Shown here one piece after another: positions 10,401 to 20,195 of a stretch of 30,662 bases of DNA. Position 1 is the first letter of the stretch. Every line of letters begins with the position of its first letter. The notes beneath the pieces are model-generated. The model was given only the letters and a program-made list of their open reading frames with translations. It made no database searches and was not told the DNA's origin. The position numbers and the translations under genes were made by a program. The DNA lies in NCBI GenBank assembly GCA_020650975.1, contig JAIPMN010002568.1, positions 1-30,662 on the forward strand, written 5' to 3'. This DNA is from Apostichopus californicus (taxonomy: Eukaryota; Echinodermata; Holothuroidea; Aspidochirotida; Stichopodidae).

Positions 10401-12339
10401 ATTTTGTCTTTCACACGTAATACAAACACTCCCCAGCTTTGTTGATAAAGTCCACGCACTTCTTGCCATGTTAAAGATAAGAATGACAAAGTCGAGCTCT
10501 TGGGTTTTTTTTCTCAGTACACTTTACCTCTAATATCAACTAAGTTAATATTTGATGACGATGAACGTGGCACCTAAATAATTTTTGTGACCTTAAAACG
10601 TTTAATGCATAGCGCAGTCACACTCCTGGCCAATCATGTAGCGTAAGGAGTACAAGTTATCAGTTCTTGTAACACTTTTATTTTTGGTTTAAAACATCTA
10701 ACATTAATAAAACACCTTTCTATATGCCCATCGGTTTTGATTTGGGGTCTGTTTGACTTCGAAAATTCTGCCAAACTTGAACCCAGCTTGAAAGCTTTCC
10801 CCTTGATTTACGGTATGTGGGTTGTGAACTTGATCGTGCGGCGCGCTTTGTGCTATCGGGGCCTCCCGCTTTGCATAGTCCACAAGGAAGTTCGATAAGA
10901 CGATTTGTGTGTGATTTATGAGTATTTTTCCACCGCTTAGCATTTAATTCTTGACGCCCAACACATTTTAGACCGCTAAAAGTAATCTTTCATTACAGAT
11001 GGACAATTTAGACTGGTGGACTATGAAATTGGTTATCTAACAGCAACCAGGCTGAGCTATCAAGTTGGTCTGTATTAAAGGCAGTGCGAATACTATATCC
11101 CATTGCAACTGCAATCACTGCGCTTTCAGAGTGTGCGCCGATATTTTACCATAGATACATCTAGTAAGGTTCAGAGTACGCTCTCAAATTGGTGATTTGA
11201 CTTCGATAAATGGAATGTCATTAAAGGTCATCCAAAACTGGCTCCAAATTTTAGTACGCGAAAAAATTGCTAGCAGTCTCACTCAAGTATCCTACTTTCT
11301 TATAGGTTCTGCTTCTACTGGCATGTTACTTCCTGATAGAGTTGAGGGTTCAAATACATTTATTCTTCATGTTTCATTAAGGCAAAACCGCTTTGAGATT
11401 GTTCAAATATGAGCAATGTTGACCAATACTCGACATGCTAGCATATCGGGGTGGGGGGGGGGGCGGGGCCGGCGCAATACTGATGACATTGAAAGCTATC
11501 CGATATGTTTGGAAGTTACAGAGCTAAACATATTACCAAGAACAAATAATTCTGCCGTAGCGAAAGAATGACGTCATCATCACAAATGCGGTGGTAGGCC
11601 TTACATTCTTAAAATAGGCAACATCTTGAGGATAAGGAAATTAATAAATTATGGTGCACGCACATAGCCTACAAGTTGGCAAGGAATATTGGTATAAGTG
11701 TTTTCAGTCCCTAATATGGTACAGTGCAAATGTAAACTATATAGGATATAGCTAGGCTACTTCTGATGTATATATTAGGGCGGAAAGTCACAGTATGTGT
11801 AATTAAATGGTTCATTTTTCGTTTCTGAGAAAGCAACAAATTTGCTAAAGTAACTTCTTTTTTGGGGAGAGGGTGGGGTGCTTTTGTTCCTTTTTGTCGA
11901 TTCTATTTGACACTGAAATATCATAACAATGTTTACACATTTAAATTCTATGTTATTAATACCATTATGAAAATATATCTGATGAGTGACGATGTATTGA
12001 GAAACAATGGAAGTAATTAAGATTACTCCCCAATTACTCTTTCACGTGGTTGACAAAGCTATGACGATGTCTTAGTTAATTCCGCACTACAATCTTATTT
12101 TTGAGTCATAGGCTACGGTACCGCATACTTGATACTTGATAGGTGTGTTAACATTGTTTGACTAAGCGCAAATAATTCTGTCATGCTTATATGAGAGTCC
12201 AGTTCAAAACATCTGTCCGAGACGTTATCTCGACAAACTAGTCACACAATAGTCTTTGTTCAAGTAAGCATATCGAAGCGCAAAACTACGCTTCGAATGT
12301 CACAAATCATGATGTAGCTTGTTTCCGTGATACTTTCAG
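10401..12339. other. Unassigned stretch with a CpG-richer patch
   Basis: The patch at about 10830-10880 (GTGCGGCGCGC and neighbours) is denser in CpG than its surroundings and lies upstream of the presumed first exon, so promoter sequence is possible. Open frames of 79 codons on minus (10704-10943) and 71 codons on plus (11197-11412) are not low-complexity but show no recognised domain. An 11-base G run starts at 11453. Confidence 0.35.
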
Positions 12340-12421
12340 CTCCTTTAACGATACGGTGTAAAATATTCATATCCAAGACTTAGATCATGAATGCCTCATT
12401 AGAGAGATTCTACAGAAGGGG
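12340..12421 (+). other. Possible short exon
   Basis: A tactttcag acceptor (12331-12339) and a GTGAGT donor (12422-12427) enclose 82 bp. An ATG at 12387 with A at -3 would open MNASLERFYRR before the donor in phase 2. Joining directly to the candidate exon at 13176 gives a quick stop, so the two do not form a simple coding pair. Weak evidence from splice signals alone. Confidence 0.15.
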
Positions 12422-12563
12422 GTGAGTGACACCAATATCATGCATGTACGGCATATAGCTTGTCTACTCTTTGAAGTTACAGACCGAATTAAAAGAAATC
12501 CGTCCACATCCTTAAAATGGTATATTCCATGTGTCATTAGACTTGATGTACGGCTTCTTATGT

Positions 12564-12960
12564 GGGGGGGGGGAGGGGTGTGCGAAAAAAAGGCGATGGT
12601 CTGGTTAGGCTCCACCCCACCCCACCCCACCTACACCGTTAGTCGGAGAAAAACGTTCAGTCGGTGGATTTTTGTTACATTCAGACGAGAAGAATTAGGC
12701 CTCTCCTCAGGGGCCCAGGACTCCTTAAAGGTCAGAGTAGGGTTGTACACCCCCCCCCCCTATCGTCCCTACTCAACCTCATAACAATCAAAAGTAGTTA
12801 TTCGCACAACATTGCGAATATACATGACTCCAAATCTATTTTATTGTCTAAATATGTCTCCGAATGCACACCATTGAATATCGCAACTTTTCCTTCTTTA
12901 GTTTTTCTTTGTACTTTGGGGGAGGGGGAGGGGGGTTCAACCACCAAATCTCCTGTACGG
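12564..12960. repeat. Cluster of G/C homopolymers and CCCCA repeats
   Basis: Holds a 10-base G run (12564-12573), CCCCA repeats (about 12612-12630), an 11-base C run (12750-12760) and G-rich blocks near 12919-12934. The overlapping frames of 69-150 codons seen here on both strands run through these tracts and are best read as artefacts. Confidence 0.7.
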
Positions 12961-13043
12961 GAGTCGGCTTCAATAAACCCCTCCTGGATCCGCTGCTGCC
13001 CTTCCATAAAGAAAAAACTTTGTTTATTTACATTGTTTTATTC

Positions 13044-13067
13044 CAAAAAGTGAGATTTCACTTTTTG
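13044..13067. repeat. Perfect 10-bp hairpin
   Basis: CAAAAAGTGA, loop GATT, then TCACTTTTTG. A 14-bp perfect palindrome, CTCTTTTAAAAGAG, follows at 13109-13122, so two foldback structures lie within 80 bp. Confidence 0.6.
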
Positions 13068-13175
13068 AGTGTGCTGAGGATTATCACTCGTAATAGGAGT
13101 GAAAGTCACTCTTTTAAAAGAGGCTTGACTTCATCTCTCAATTTAGACTTAAAACATAGTCTTTTCACTCCACAG

Positions 13176-13316
13176 GGCCCAATTATGAAAGAATTAACTC
13201 TGAGGAGAAGACAGCAATTACTCCCCGACAGATTGATGTATATAGACACATATCCAAACGGAGGTTTCTCTTTCTTTCGAATTAAGTGTTGTATACTTTT
13301 TTACAACAGCAAATGA
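13176..13316 (+). CDS. Possible terminal or start exon, unidentified short protein segment
   Basis: A very good acceptor (tcttttcactccacag, 13160-13175) opens a segment whose frame from 13176 reads GPI, then MKELTLRRRQQLLPDRLMYI and DTYPNGG, and continues to a TGA at 13314-13316. AATAAA at 13360-13365 would suit a terminal exon. The ATG at 13185 has A at -3 and would give 43 residues alone. A GTTTCT at 13264 would be a poor donor. A second frame is also open to about 13281, so the frame is not certain. No family recognised. Confidence 0.22.
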   Translation, partial: GPIMKELTLRRRQQLLPDRLMYIDTYPNGGFSFFRIKCCILFYNSK

Positions 13317-13359
13317 TAACTATACTTGCAGCGATAGCAATGAAACGGCAAACATACAG

Positions 13360-13365
13360 AATAAA
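13360..13365 (+). terminator. AATAAA polyadenylation-like hexamer
   Basis: Lies 44 bp after the stop of the candidate exon at 13176. Such hexamers are common by chance in AT-rich DNA. Confidence 0.2.
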
Positions 13366-13389
13366 TTGAAATAATGCTTAAGTGAACAC

Positions 13390-15690
13390 ATATAAACGAC
13401 CTTTTTTTTTTCTACTGGCAGTTGGTCAATACATAATACAGTCTTTTAGACATATTATAAGCTTATATCAACCGTCCGGAAATATGTTACCATCAAATAA
13501 ATATTATAAACTTTCTGCATGACCTCTTCGTTCCGTACTTTGTTTTAATTGAAACAGTTAAATCTAAGCTGCTTAGTGAATGTGAAACGAAAAACCTGCA
13601 AAATGACAAATCTCCTATTATTCCAAATAATACAAACTTTTCTTTATTCTATATATATATATATAGGTTATATCAGTTTATGATAACCTTTTCATATATA
13701 CGGTACATGTGTTTGACCATGCACGCAATAAGTTCCCATACTGCTGTTCTATACAATCAACTACCGTATATGTCAGTCACAGATATGCGAAAATCAAGAG
13801 GTAGCCTTAATTTACACACACACATGACAAATCACTTGAACAGAGTCTTGGCTATATTTCACAAAAATTTCCAAAAAGCAATCGTTCACAGTTAACATAA
13901 TAACCAAAGAAACTACATGCATATAGGCTCTCTTACCTGTAATGATCCAACTAAATAAAGTCTTGAGGTACAAGTTATGACCGTGAAACACCCGACCAGA
14001 TCGACTATGTAAAGAAATCCGTGTTACTGTGCGACTTTGAAAGCTCTCTGCATATACCATCTCACTATTTTTAAGCTGTGTAACCGTAACGTATATTTGG
14101 TCGTCATATCACATATTAAGCTATATACACGATGCCTGCCAGTTTCTGCTATTTTTTTGCACCTCAAATCGACAACAGAAAGGTGATATGTACGACACCA
14201 ATCCTATATCGTTGAACGCCTTCAAGCGTTCGCTTCCAAAAAAGCTAAGAAAACATGATTTGTTCTCAAATGGCGACAGGAAAACACAAGAGTTCTGCGC
14301 AGACGACAACAGGGTGCTTGCCCTGACAGCAAATCTAGTTTCCTTGGTTGAGATCAAATCTCCGGGTTATATCAACAAAGGGGTTAGTGACAAACCCAGC
14401 CACTGCAGGAAAGATGCCGCTGAGCGATCGCTTTGTTTTTCAAGATTTTTCTCGCCCACAAGAATGCCCGTGCTTTTTTGGTTCACCTTTTTACACTTTT
14501 TTCGTCCGTTTAGGAAAATGCCATGCAACGAATTGTATACCGAACCGTTGTCAAGTTTACAATTTGGGCATGTCTTGATCTGAAGAACTCAGAAATTTTA
14601 ATTTTCAAATTTTACCACCTGTCCATCTGTAAATCGTCGCATTTACTGTGCACTTCCCCTATAACCCCTACTCTATCGGGGGGGGGGGGGTGTAGAAGAA
14701 TTGAATGTGATTTGATCGCTCGATACCGATGTACTTCATCACGCGAAGAAGAAAACAAACAAGCATAAAATCAAGGACACTGTCATTTGAAAGTTTACTG
14801 GTGAAAGAATAAACAAACAGCGGTTACATTATACGGTAGAAAATAATGTTGCTGAAAAACGGTTCTGCCAATTTTCCAAAGTTACTGTGTTGGCTGTTAC
14901 CGTACTCTCTCTATACATATAAAGGTAATACCTCCCTATACGAAGTATGCAATATATTGGTTTACTGAGCGAAAACGAAGTTGCAAAGTCTATGCAAGGC
15001 CTATCAACTCTCTGACAGTGTAAAGTCTTGCTAACTGTATATGATAATACCTTCTACATTGAAATTCCAATGTCATTCAATGTGATTGTGAATCCGACCT
15101 ATACTATACACTCATGTACACAGCGTGCAAAAATATAAGAACCAAACTTATCAAGTGTGAAAGAATGCAGCTCGTCAAACCCGACAAAAATAGTAAGACC
15201 TCGCCTTCGGGCTTATGCAAGAAAAAGCTTTGAAAAATAGGAAATCGGCCCGCGAGGCCTCGGCTAAATCGGGATTATTGTGTTTAGTGGATTCCAGAAT
15301 TGAGGGGAAAAGGATGCATTTACTATTCAGATCAAAAGAAGGGGGAAAAAAACTTGATAAAAGCAGGAGAAATGTGTAAATAATGACAAGAAACCAAACA
15401 AACTGAAAGCGTTCAAATGAAACCCTACTTCTTTCTATATAATCGACAGATAAGCACCACCGATTGAATGTATGGTCTTCATGGGACATGCACATATACA
15501 TAATATCGACCACTTCTGTCGAACTTTTTGACAAATCCAGGTGAATCCTGGACGAATGGCTATATACTCTGCTGCATGCTAAAGCTCTTCCTCCCTGCAC
15601 TGCTTGGGTGCCAAGATGCATTCAGAACTGAAACATGTTTCATTGCTGCATGTTATACTGAGATGCGTTTCTTTCATTTTTGTCGAATTA
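13390..15690. other. Unassigned stretch with two longer open frames
   Basis: Plus frame 14188-14583 (131 codons) and minus frame 15175-15621 (148 codons) are not low-complexity. With a stop frequency near 6% per codon (rough estimate from base composition), about one frame of this size is expected by chance in the window. The minus one has a hydrophobic segment, FVWFLVIIYTFLLLLSSFF, at about residues 74-92. No domain was recognised, so neither is called as a gene. A 13-base G run lies at 14678-14690. Confidence 0.4.
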
Positions 15691-15691
15691 T

Positions 15692-15740
15692 AACATGGCA
15701 AAGTTAGGAGCTAAGTTAGGAACATGGCAAAGTTAGGAGC
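15692..15740. repeat. 20-bp perfect direct repeat, 29-bp period
   Basis: AACATGGCAAAGTTAGGAGC at 15692-15711 recurs unchanged at 15721-15740. It ends 8 bp before the tRNA-like element. Both copies lie on the same side of the element, so they are not its target-site duplication. Confidence 0.85.
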
Positions 15741-15748
15741 CTGAGCTT

Positions 15749-15900
15749 GGAGTGTTAGCTCAGTGTTAGCTCAGTGGTTAACGCCGGTGCCTTTCAATCA
15801 TAAGGTTCGAGTCACTCCCAGATTAATGTATGTCGTCTAGTTACAGAGTTGTTGACAATTAACAATTCATAATCATTGACGTTAAATATGAATGTAAGAG
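15749..15900 (+). mobile_element. tRNA-derived SINE-like element with duplicated A-box segment
   Basis: The tRNA-like head is 15749-15819. It shows an A box TAGCTCAGTGG (15767-15777) and a B box GGTTCGAGTCA (15804-15814), 26 bp apart. The head starts GGAGTG and closes with CACTCC, which would pair as an acceptor stem. The segment GTGTTAGCTCA is present twice in tandem (15752-15762, 15763-15773). The spacing between the anticodon-like arm and the T arm is shorter than in a tRNA, so a few bases appear lost. It is therefore not a functional tRNA. The right end is uncertain: an unrelated-looking 3' body follows to about 15900 and no target-site duplication or poly(A) was found. RNA polymerase III origin is inferred from the two boxes. 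Confidence 0.6.
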
Positions 15901-15918
15901 ACTGACTTCGTCGCGAGT

Positions 15919-15932
15919 TCCTGCATGCAGGA
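15919..15932. repeat. 14-bp perfect palindrome
   Basis: TCCTGCATGCAGGA, about 100 bp right of the tRNA-like head. Confidence 0.7.
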
Positions 15933-18420
15933 GGATCTAAAGTACATACATACATATATGACGTTAATCGAAGAGAACATTTTGAGACCTACCCGGTATT
16001 CATTTCCAGGCATCATTGAAATATTAGACAAAACAACATTGTCGATTTTGCTCAGTGCCTCTATCGGTTGTAACTTTTCGATATTCTCAACACACCACGT
16101 AGCCTACTATAGGAGAAATAACATACCCCTAAGGTGGTTTGCACCTACATTCAATGTAGGTCCTATACTCACAACACCGTTCTCAAATCAATACAGCCAA
16201 AAATTGTGTGTCCCACACAACTTAATATCACGTTTTATTTGCTCATTGTGGCTGGGTGATATCGATATCGATCGACCTAGAAGTAGCAGATTATATTTTA
16301 AAGATATATTATCTTCCATCAGGTAAATGGTTCACGAGTTTCATTTTGACCCGGTCAGAATGTGACAAATTAAACCCAAAATGGCAATTTTTTGGGAATA
16401 AAAAGACCCAATACTTCATATTTCGATAGTTGCAGTTATGTATGAACAGAAAGTCTTGGACATAGGCACAGTTTTCTGCCGAAGAAATGCAATATGATAG
16501 AAAAACGGCTAGCCATGACATCTTATATTTTAGTGACCACTGACCAGGTAACTATCATCATTTTATAGACTTTTTTCTTTCCTCCCGTGAAACAATACCC
16601 CGGAAAGTTTGGGACTTGTTAGAAAAAGAGGGAGTGTTTTTAACATATGTAGAATTCGAATGTCAGCAATGTCGGTCATAATATTGTCGCATAGTCAGTC
16701 ATACAGTGTTCACTGCACCAACCCAGAATGTCAAATTGAGGGCGCTTTTCAAGTTCCATTCATTCCCACTTGCGCATAGTCTGCGTACATGTTAGTCGGT
16801 ACTGACCCTGTCTGTGTATTGTATCATATGATGCCCGGGTAGGGGGGGGGGGGTACATGTGTCCGCCTACTGACCACAAAGAGACAATGTGTGTGCAATT
16901 ATTAATGATATAAATCAAAGTGAGCGGGTCAGATGTCTGAAATCTCATTGATGATGCGCTGGTAACGATACTGAAGTAGTGTACATGTTTTCACTATACG
17001 TCAGCGTTAAGTCGCAATTAGACTTACACTATATATCCAGTTATGAAACTGATTTTTGCATTATTATTATTATTATTATTATGAAGTTTTTCTTCCATAC
17101 CCATATTTACGCTATGCATTCGTTTCAACTTTTACTGTTTTCTTCAAATCAGAAAGACTAAGGTAAATGACCTTTTTTTTCCTACGTTTTTTTTTTAAAT
17201 TTATAAATAAAATTCTGTTAACAAAAAAAACCTCGTTTATGCGACGAATCGTTTTGAAACGAATGGACTCAGGACATTTGTGCTAATTTACATTGCTATG
17301 AATAAAATATCTTCACGACCATCAAAAAGTAGGACACGACAGTCGAGTTGAATCGGGTTGTGATTAGTCAGGCAGTGTTCGGTCTGTTTTATAATATATA
17401 AAATTCACAGAGGTTGGCAAAAAATAAAACATCACAATTAAATTTGTGGCACAAAAAGAAAATAATTTTCTGTATTAAACTAAACCGTCTGTAACACTAT
17501 AATTAAGAAAACTCAGATGAATCATGTGTGAGCATTATATGGTTTTGGTCAGATTTTCGAAAACTTACTATCCACAACTAAATGCATCTGACAAAGGGGG
17601 GAGTTGTAAATGTGTATGCTATGAGTCGAACGAATAAACGTTGCAATTCATTGTAACTTTCTAACCTCGACTTTAAAATCGATATCTTCTCCTGTCTGCT
17701 TCATTGTTCTGCTATGTATGTTTATAGCTGATCGAGTTATACGAAAAAGACAAAAGTTAAAAAAAAAATAAAAACTTGAATTGGTTTTGACAGAATGATT
17801 TATCTGGCGTGTTACGCGACTGCGAAATGGGGGAGGAATTTTCCGCCTAATTAAGATCGTTTACAAACAAAAATTGTTGTTAGCCGAACCATCAATTACC
17901 AAAGCCATTAGAAAGATCATTAGGTGGAAGTTCAAAACTCAATAAGACAAAAGAAACCCCCAAATGACGAACACGCTGCGCAGTGCTTTGGTTGTAAGCC
18001 TTAGTCAAATAGTGGTTAGTTTGCGAACTATAATAGTACTTCAACAATCCGCGCAAGTATATACACTTCCCATGATGGATGACTGTGTGTGTACATCGGT
18101 AAAACCAAAAATGGTGTCCGTGGAAACTATGATGACGTTATTTAACTAACTATAGTGCCACCGAGGGCCTTCCAAAAGTGTTCCATTGTTTGTGGAAATA
18201 AACCGAGTTTAACGAGTCGAACAAATACGAGAGACTTGCATGTGGATGTATATATATGGATGTATGTACGACAACACGACAACTTTGATGTGATATATAT
18301 GGAGATATACGGTAGTGTTTGGACCTTGTGAACCGTGCACGACATGCTGGAAAGACGAGAAAGTAGAAGAAGGATCGAGCTCTATGCATGACAGATGGCT
18401 GTATTCCCACGGCATGTATC
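15933..18420. other. Non-coding stretch; no gene seen
   Basis: Contains a plus frame at 15925-16326 (133 codons) without recognisable domain features, a 12-base G run at 16842-16853, and an ATT run. A plus acceptor-like site at about 17152 is followed 10 bp later by AAG/GTAAAT. Nothing here supports a gene. Confidence 0.4.
17060..17082. repeat. (ATT)n microsatellite
   Basis: About 7.5 uninterrupted trinucleotide units; the isoleucine string in the overlapping frame comes from it. Confidence 0.9.
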
Positions 18421-18452
18421 CCCCACCCACCCACCCACCCCCACCCCACCCT
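18421..18452. repeat. (CCCA)n / CCCCA tract
   Basis: Low-complexity C-rich tract with regularly spaced A; G-quadruplex potential on the minus strand. Confidence 0.85.
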
Positions 18453-18877
18453 CATTCAATGTTATGATCATTTACATTGTGACGTATAAAGTCACTGACT
18501 GACATGTGTGAACAGCTTTTACCACTTATAAGTTTGAAAGCGGTTACGACATTACAGATCTTGTGAACGCTACTACGAAATCATATACATGTAACTAATC
18601 CCCCAAACTCTTACTTTGTATATAGGGCCAATGATTGCTAGCTGAGGGTTATCTAAAGCAGGTGTAAATCTCGGATGGGTGGGGGGGGGGGGTGTATAGT
18701 TGTATACCATTTTTAACTGTGAGACATATCCAAAGTAATTATGAGCACGCTATTAATTAATATATATGTAATTTCTAAATATACTTCAGAATGCACCATT
18801 TGGCGTCTAAAATTTGCTGTCAGTTGAATCTCAAAAAGTATCTTGATGATCCCTGGCCGCCACCCCCCCCCCACCCC

Positions 18878-19016
18878 CACCCCTGATACCTTGATACACC
18901 TCGCATAATATATGTGGTAATGTGGTATATACTATTGGCTGTCCACTGACTCTCCTCAATTTTATTTACCATTGCGTTACGTGTAGGCTATATCGAAGGA
19001 TCAAATAAGCTCCCTC
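18878..19016. repeat. Left copy of a direct duplication flanking the assembly gap
   Basis: Runs from CACCCCTGATACCTT through CACCTCGCATAATATATG, a block near TTGGCTGTCCACTG, and GCGTTACGTGTAGGC to the N run. It matches 19043-19180 with a few substitutions and one 8-bp difference (an extra GTGGTAAT-like unit here). Confidence 0.9.
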
Positions 19017-19026
19017 NNNNNNNNNN
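19017..19026. other. Assembly gap (10 N)
   Basis: Ten ambiguous bases with a C run immediately to the right. Ten is a typical placeholder length, so the true distance may differ. Confidence 0.98.
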
Positions 19027-19042
19027 CCCCCCCCCCCTCCTA

Positions 19043-19180
19043 CACCCCTGATACCTTAATACACCTCGCATAATATATGTGGTATATACCATTGGCTGTC
19101 CACTGCCTCTCCTCAGTTTGATTTACCATTGCGTTACGTGTAGGCAATATCGAAGGACCAAATAAGCCCCCCCCCCCCCA
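19043..19180. repeat. Right copy of the direct duplication flanking the gap
   Basis: Same order of blocks as the left copy, offset 165 bp including the gap, and ending in a 13-base C run (19167-19179) where the left copy ends in CTCCCTC before the Ns. Confidence 0.9.
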
Positions 19181-20089
19181 CCCCACCCTCTTTATCTGCA
19201 CACTTCGTGCGATCTCAAGAATGTATACACATACGCCATACTGAGACGTAAGGCCACTTGCGATAACATTCATTTTATATGTCTAAGAGTGAAGGACATC
19301 AATAGCTTTGAGAAGTTCCTGATAAGCTTCTGTGCATCAGTATAATTTGTACAGTGAAACGAAAGACGACACGAAATTCCTCTGAAGTAACTTAAAATGA
19401 AAAGAAACAAAGAGGTGGAAAAAAAGGAAAGTGTTTTCCAGACGATTACCAAAGCTGAGACATCCTTGGGAGAGGCAGGGAGTTATCTGGATAACTCCAT
19501 GGGAACTATATGGTGTAGAGAAAGAGAGTAAAGATAGGACCAAGGATAATGAGATGAAATCTAATCTCAAAGTTATCGTTATACGGAGGGTTAGTTTTCC
19601 AAGATAAATATAACTTCAAAATAAGGAAAAGAGAAATATAACTTGTTTACAGGAACATTTGGTTTCTTTTCAATTTTGTTTGAAAATGTTCTCCTTTAAC
19701 GTGATTTTATCTTCTCTTGACAGTTAGATTAAAGTCGACATATTGCCTGTTATTGGCTTTACCCCTCCCTCTCCGACCCCCCCCCCCTTCCCCTTCATCT
19801 GTTCCCTAACCTGTCTTCAACAATGAAGTTGGTGTTTGTCCTCTCATTATGTGACCATGTGACATAGAGCAGTGATGATTTGAGAACAGACTGACATTTT
19901 CAACTGAAAATTACTAATCGTTAATCCGGTCTTTTGATGATTTTGTCTTATATAGTTTCGTTCATTGGAGACAATCATTAATACCGTTACCATATATCAA
20001 CTGCGTAGTCATAATCCTATACTGGTTACGAGTGAAAATACAAGCATGGATGGGGGGGGGGGGAGGGGGGAGACTCTGGTGTGAGGAGG
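19181..20089. other. Non-coding stretch; no gene seen
   Basis: A good plus acceptor (tatcttctcttgacag) ends at 19723, but two of the frames after it stop within a few codons and the third runs only into the C-rich tract. C run at 19777-19787 and G run at 20052-20063. Confidence 0.4.
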
Positions 20090-20195
20090 TGACGTCATTA
20101 TCGATTTTGCCCTTAAAGGAGCAGTCCAGACATTAAACATGGATGTGTTTGACTCTTGATAACGGAAATAAACGAATATACAATATAACCAACAC
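20090..20195 (+). repeat. Dispersed repeat family, copy A
   Basis: Begins TGACGTCATTATC, then GCCCTTAAAGGAGCAGTCCA, GACATTAAACATGG and GATAACGGAAATA. The same blocks in the same order and spacing occur at 26055. The ends are not defined; no terminal inverted repeats were identified. Confidence 0.7.

Noticed and set aside
10704..10943. 79-codon minus frame upstream of the presumed first exon
   Set aside because: Reads like mixed-composition protein but has no recognised motif. The GTGTTT at its end is a poor donor, and the exon at 8758 has its own start.
12422..13316. Overlapping plus-strand frames of 120, 129 and 150 codons
   Set aside because: They run through G/C homopolymers and CCCCA repeats that keep frames open on both strands; only the part after 13176 has separate support from an acceptor.
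14188..14583. 131-codon plus frame and a 76-codon overlapping frame
   Set aside because: No domain recognised, two plus frames and one minus frame are open over the same bases, and the length is near chance expectation.
15749..15819. Functional tRNA gene
   Set aside because: Duplicated A-box segment, shortened T-arm side and no clean cloverleaf; a tRNA-derived retroposon fits better.
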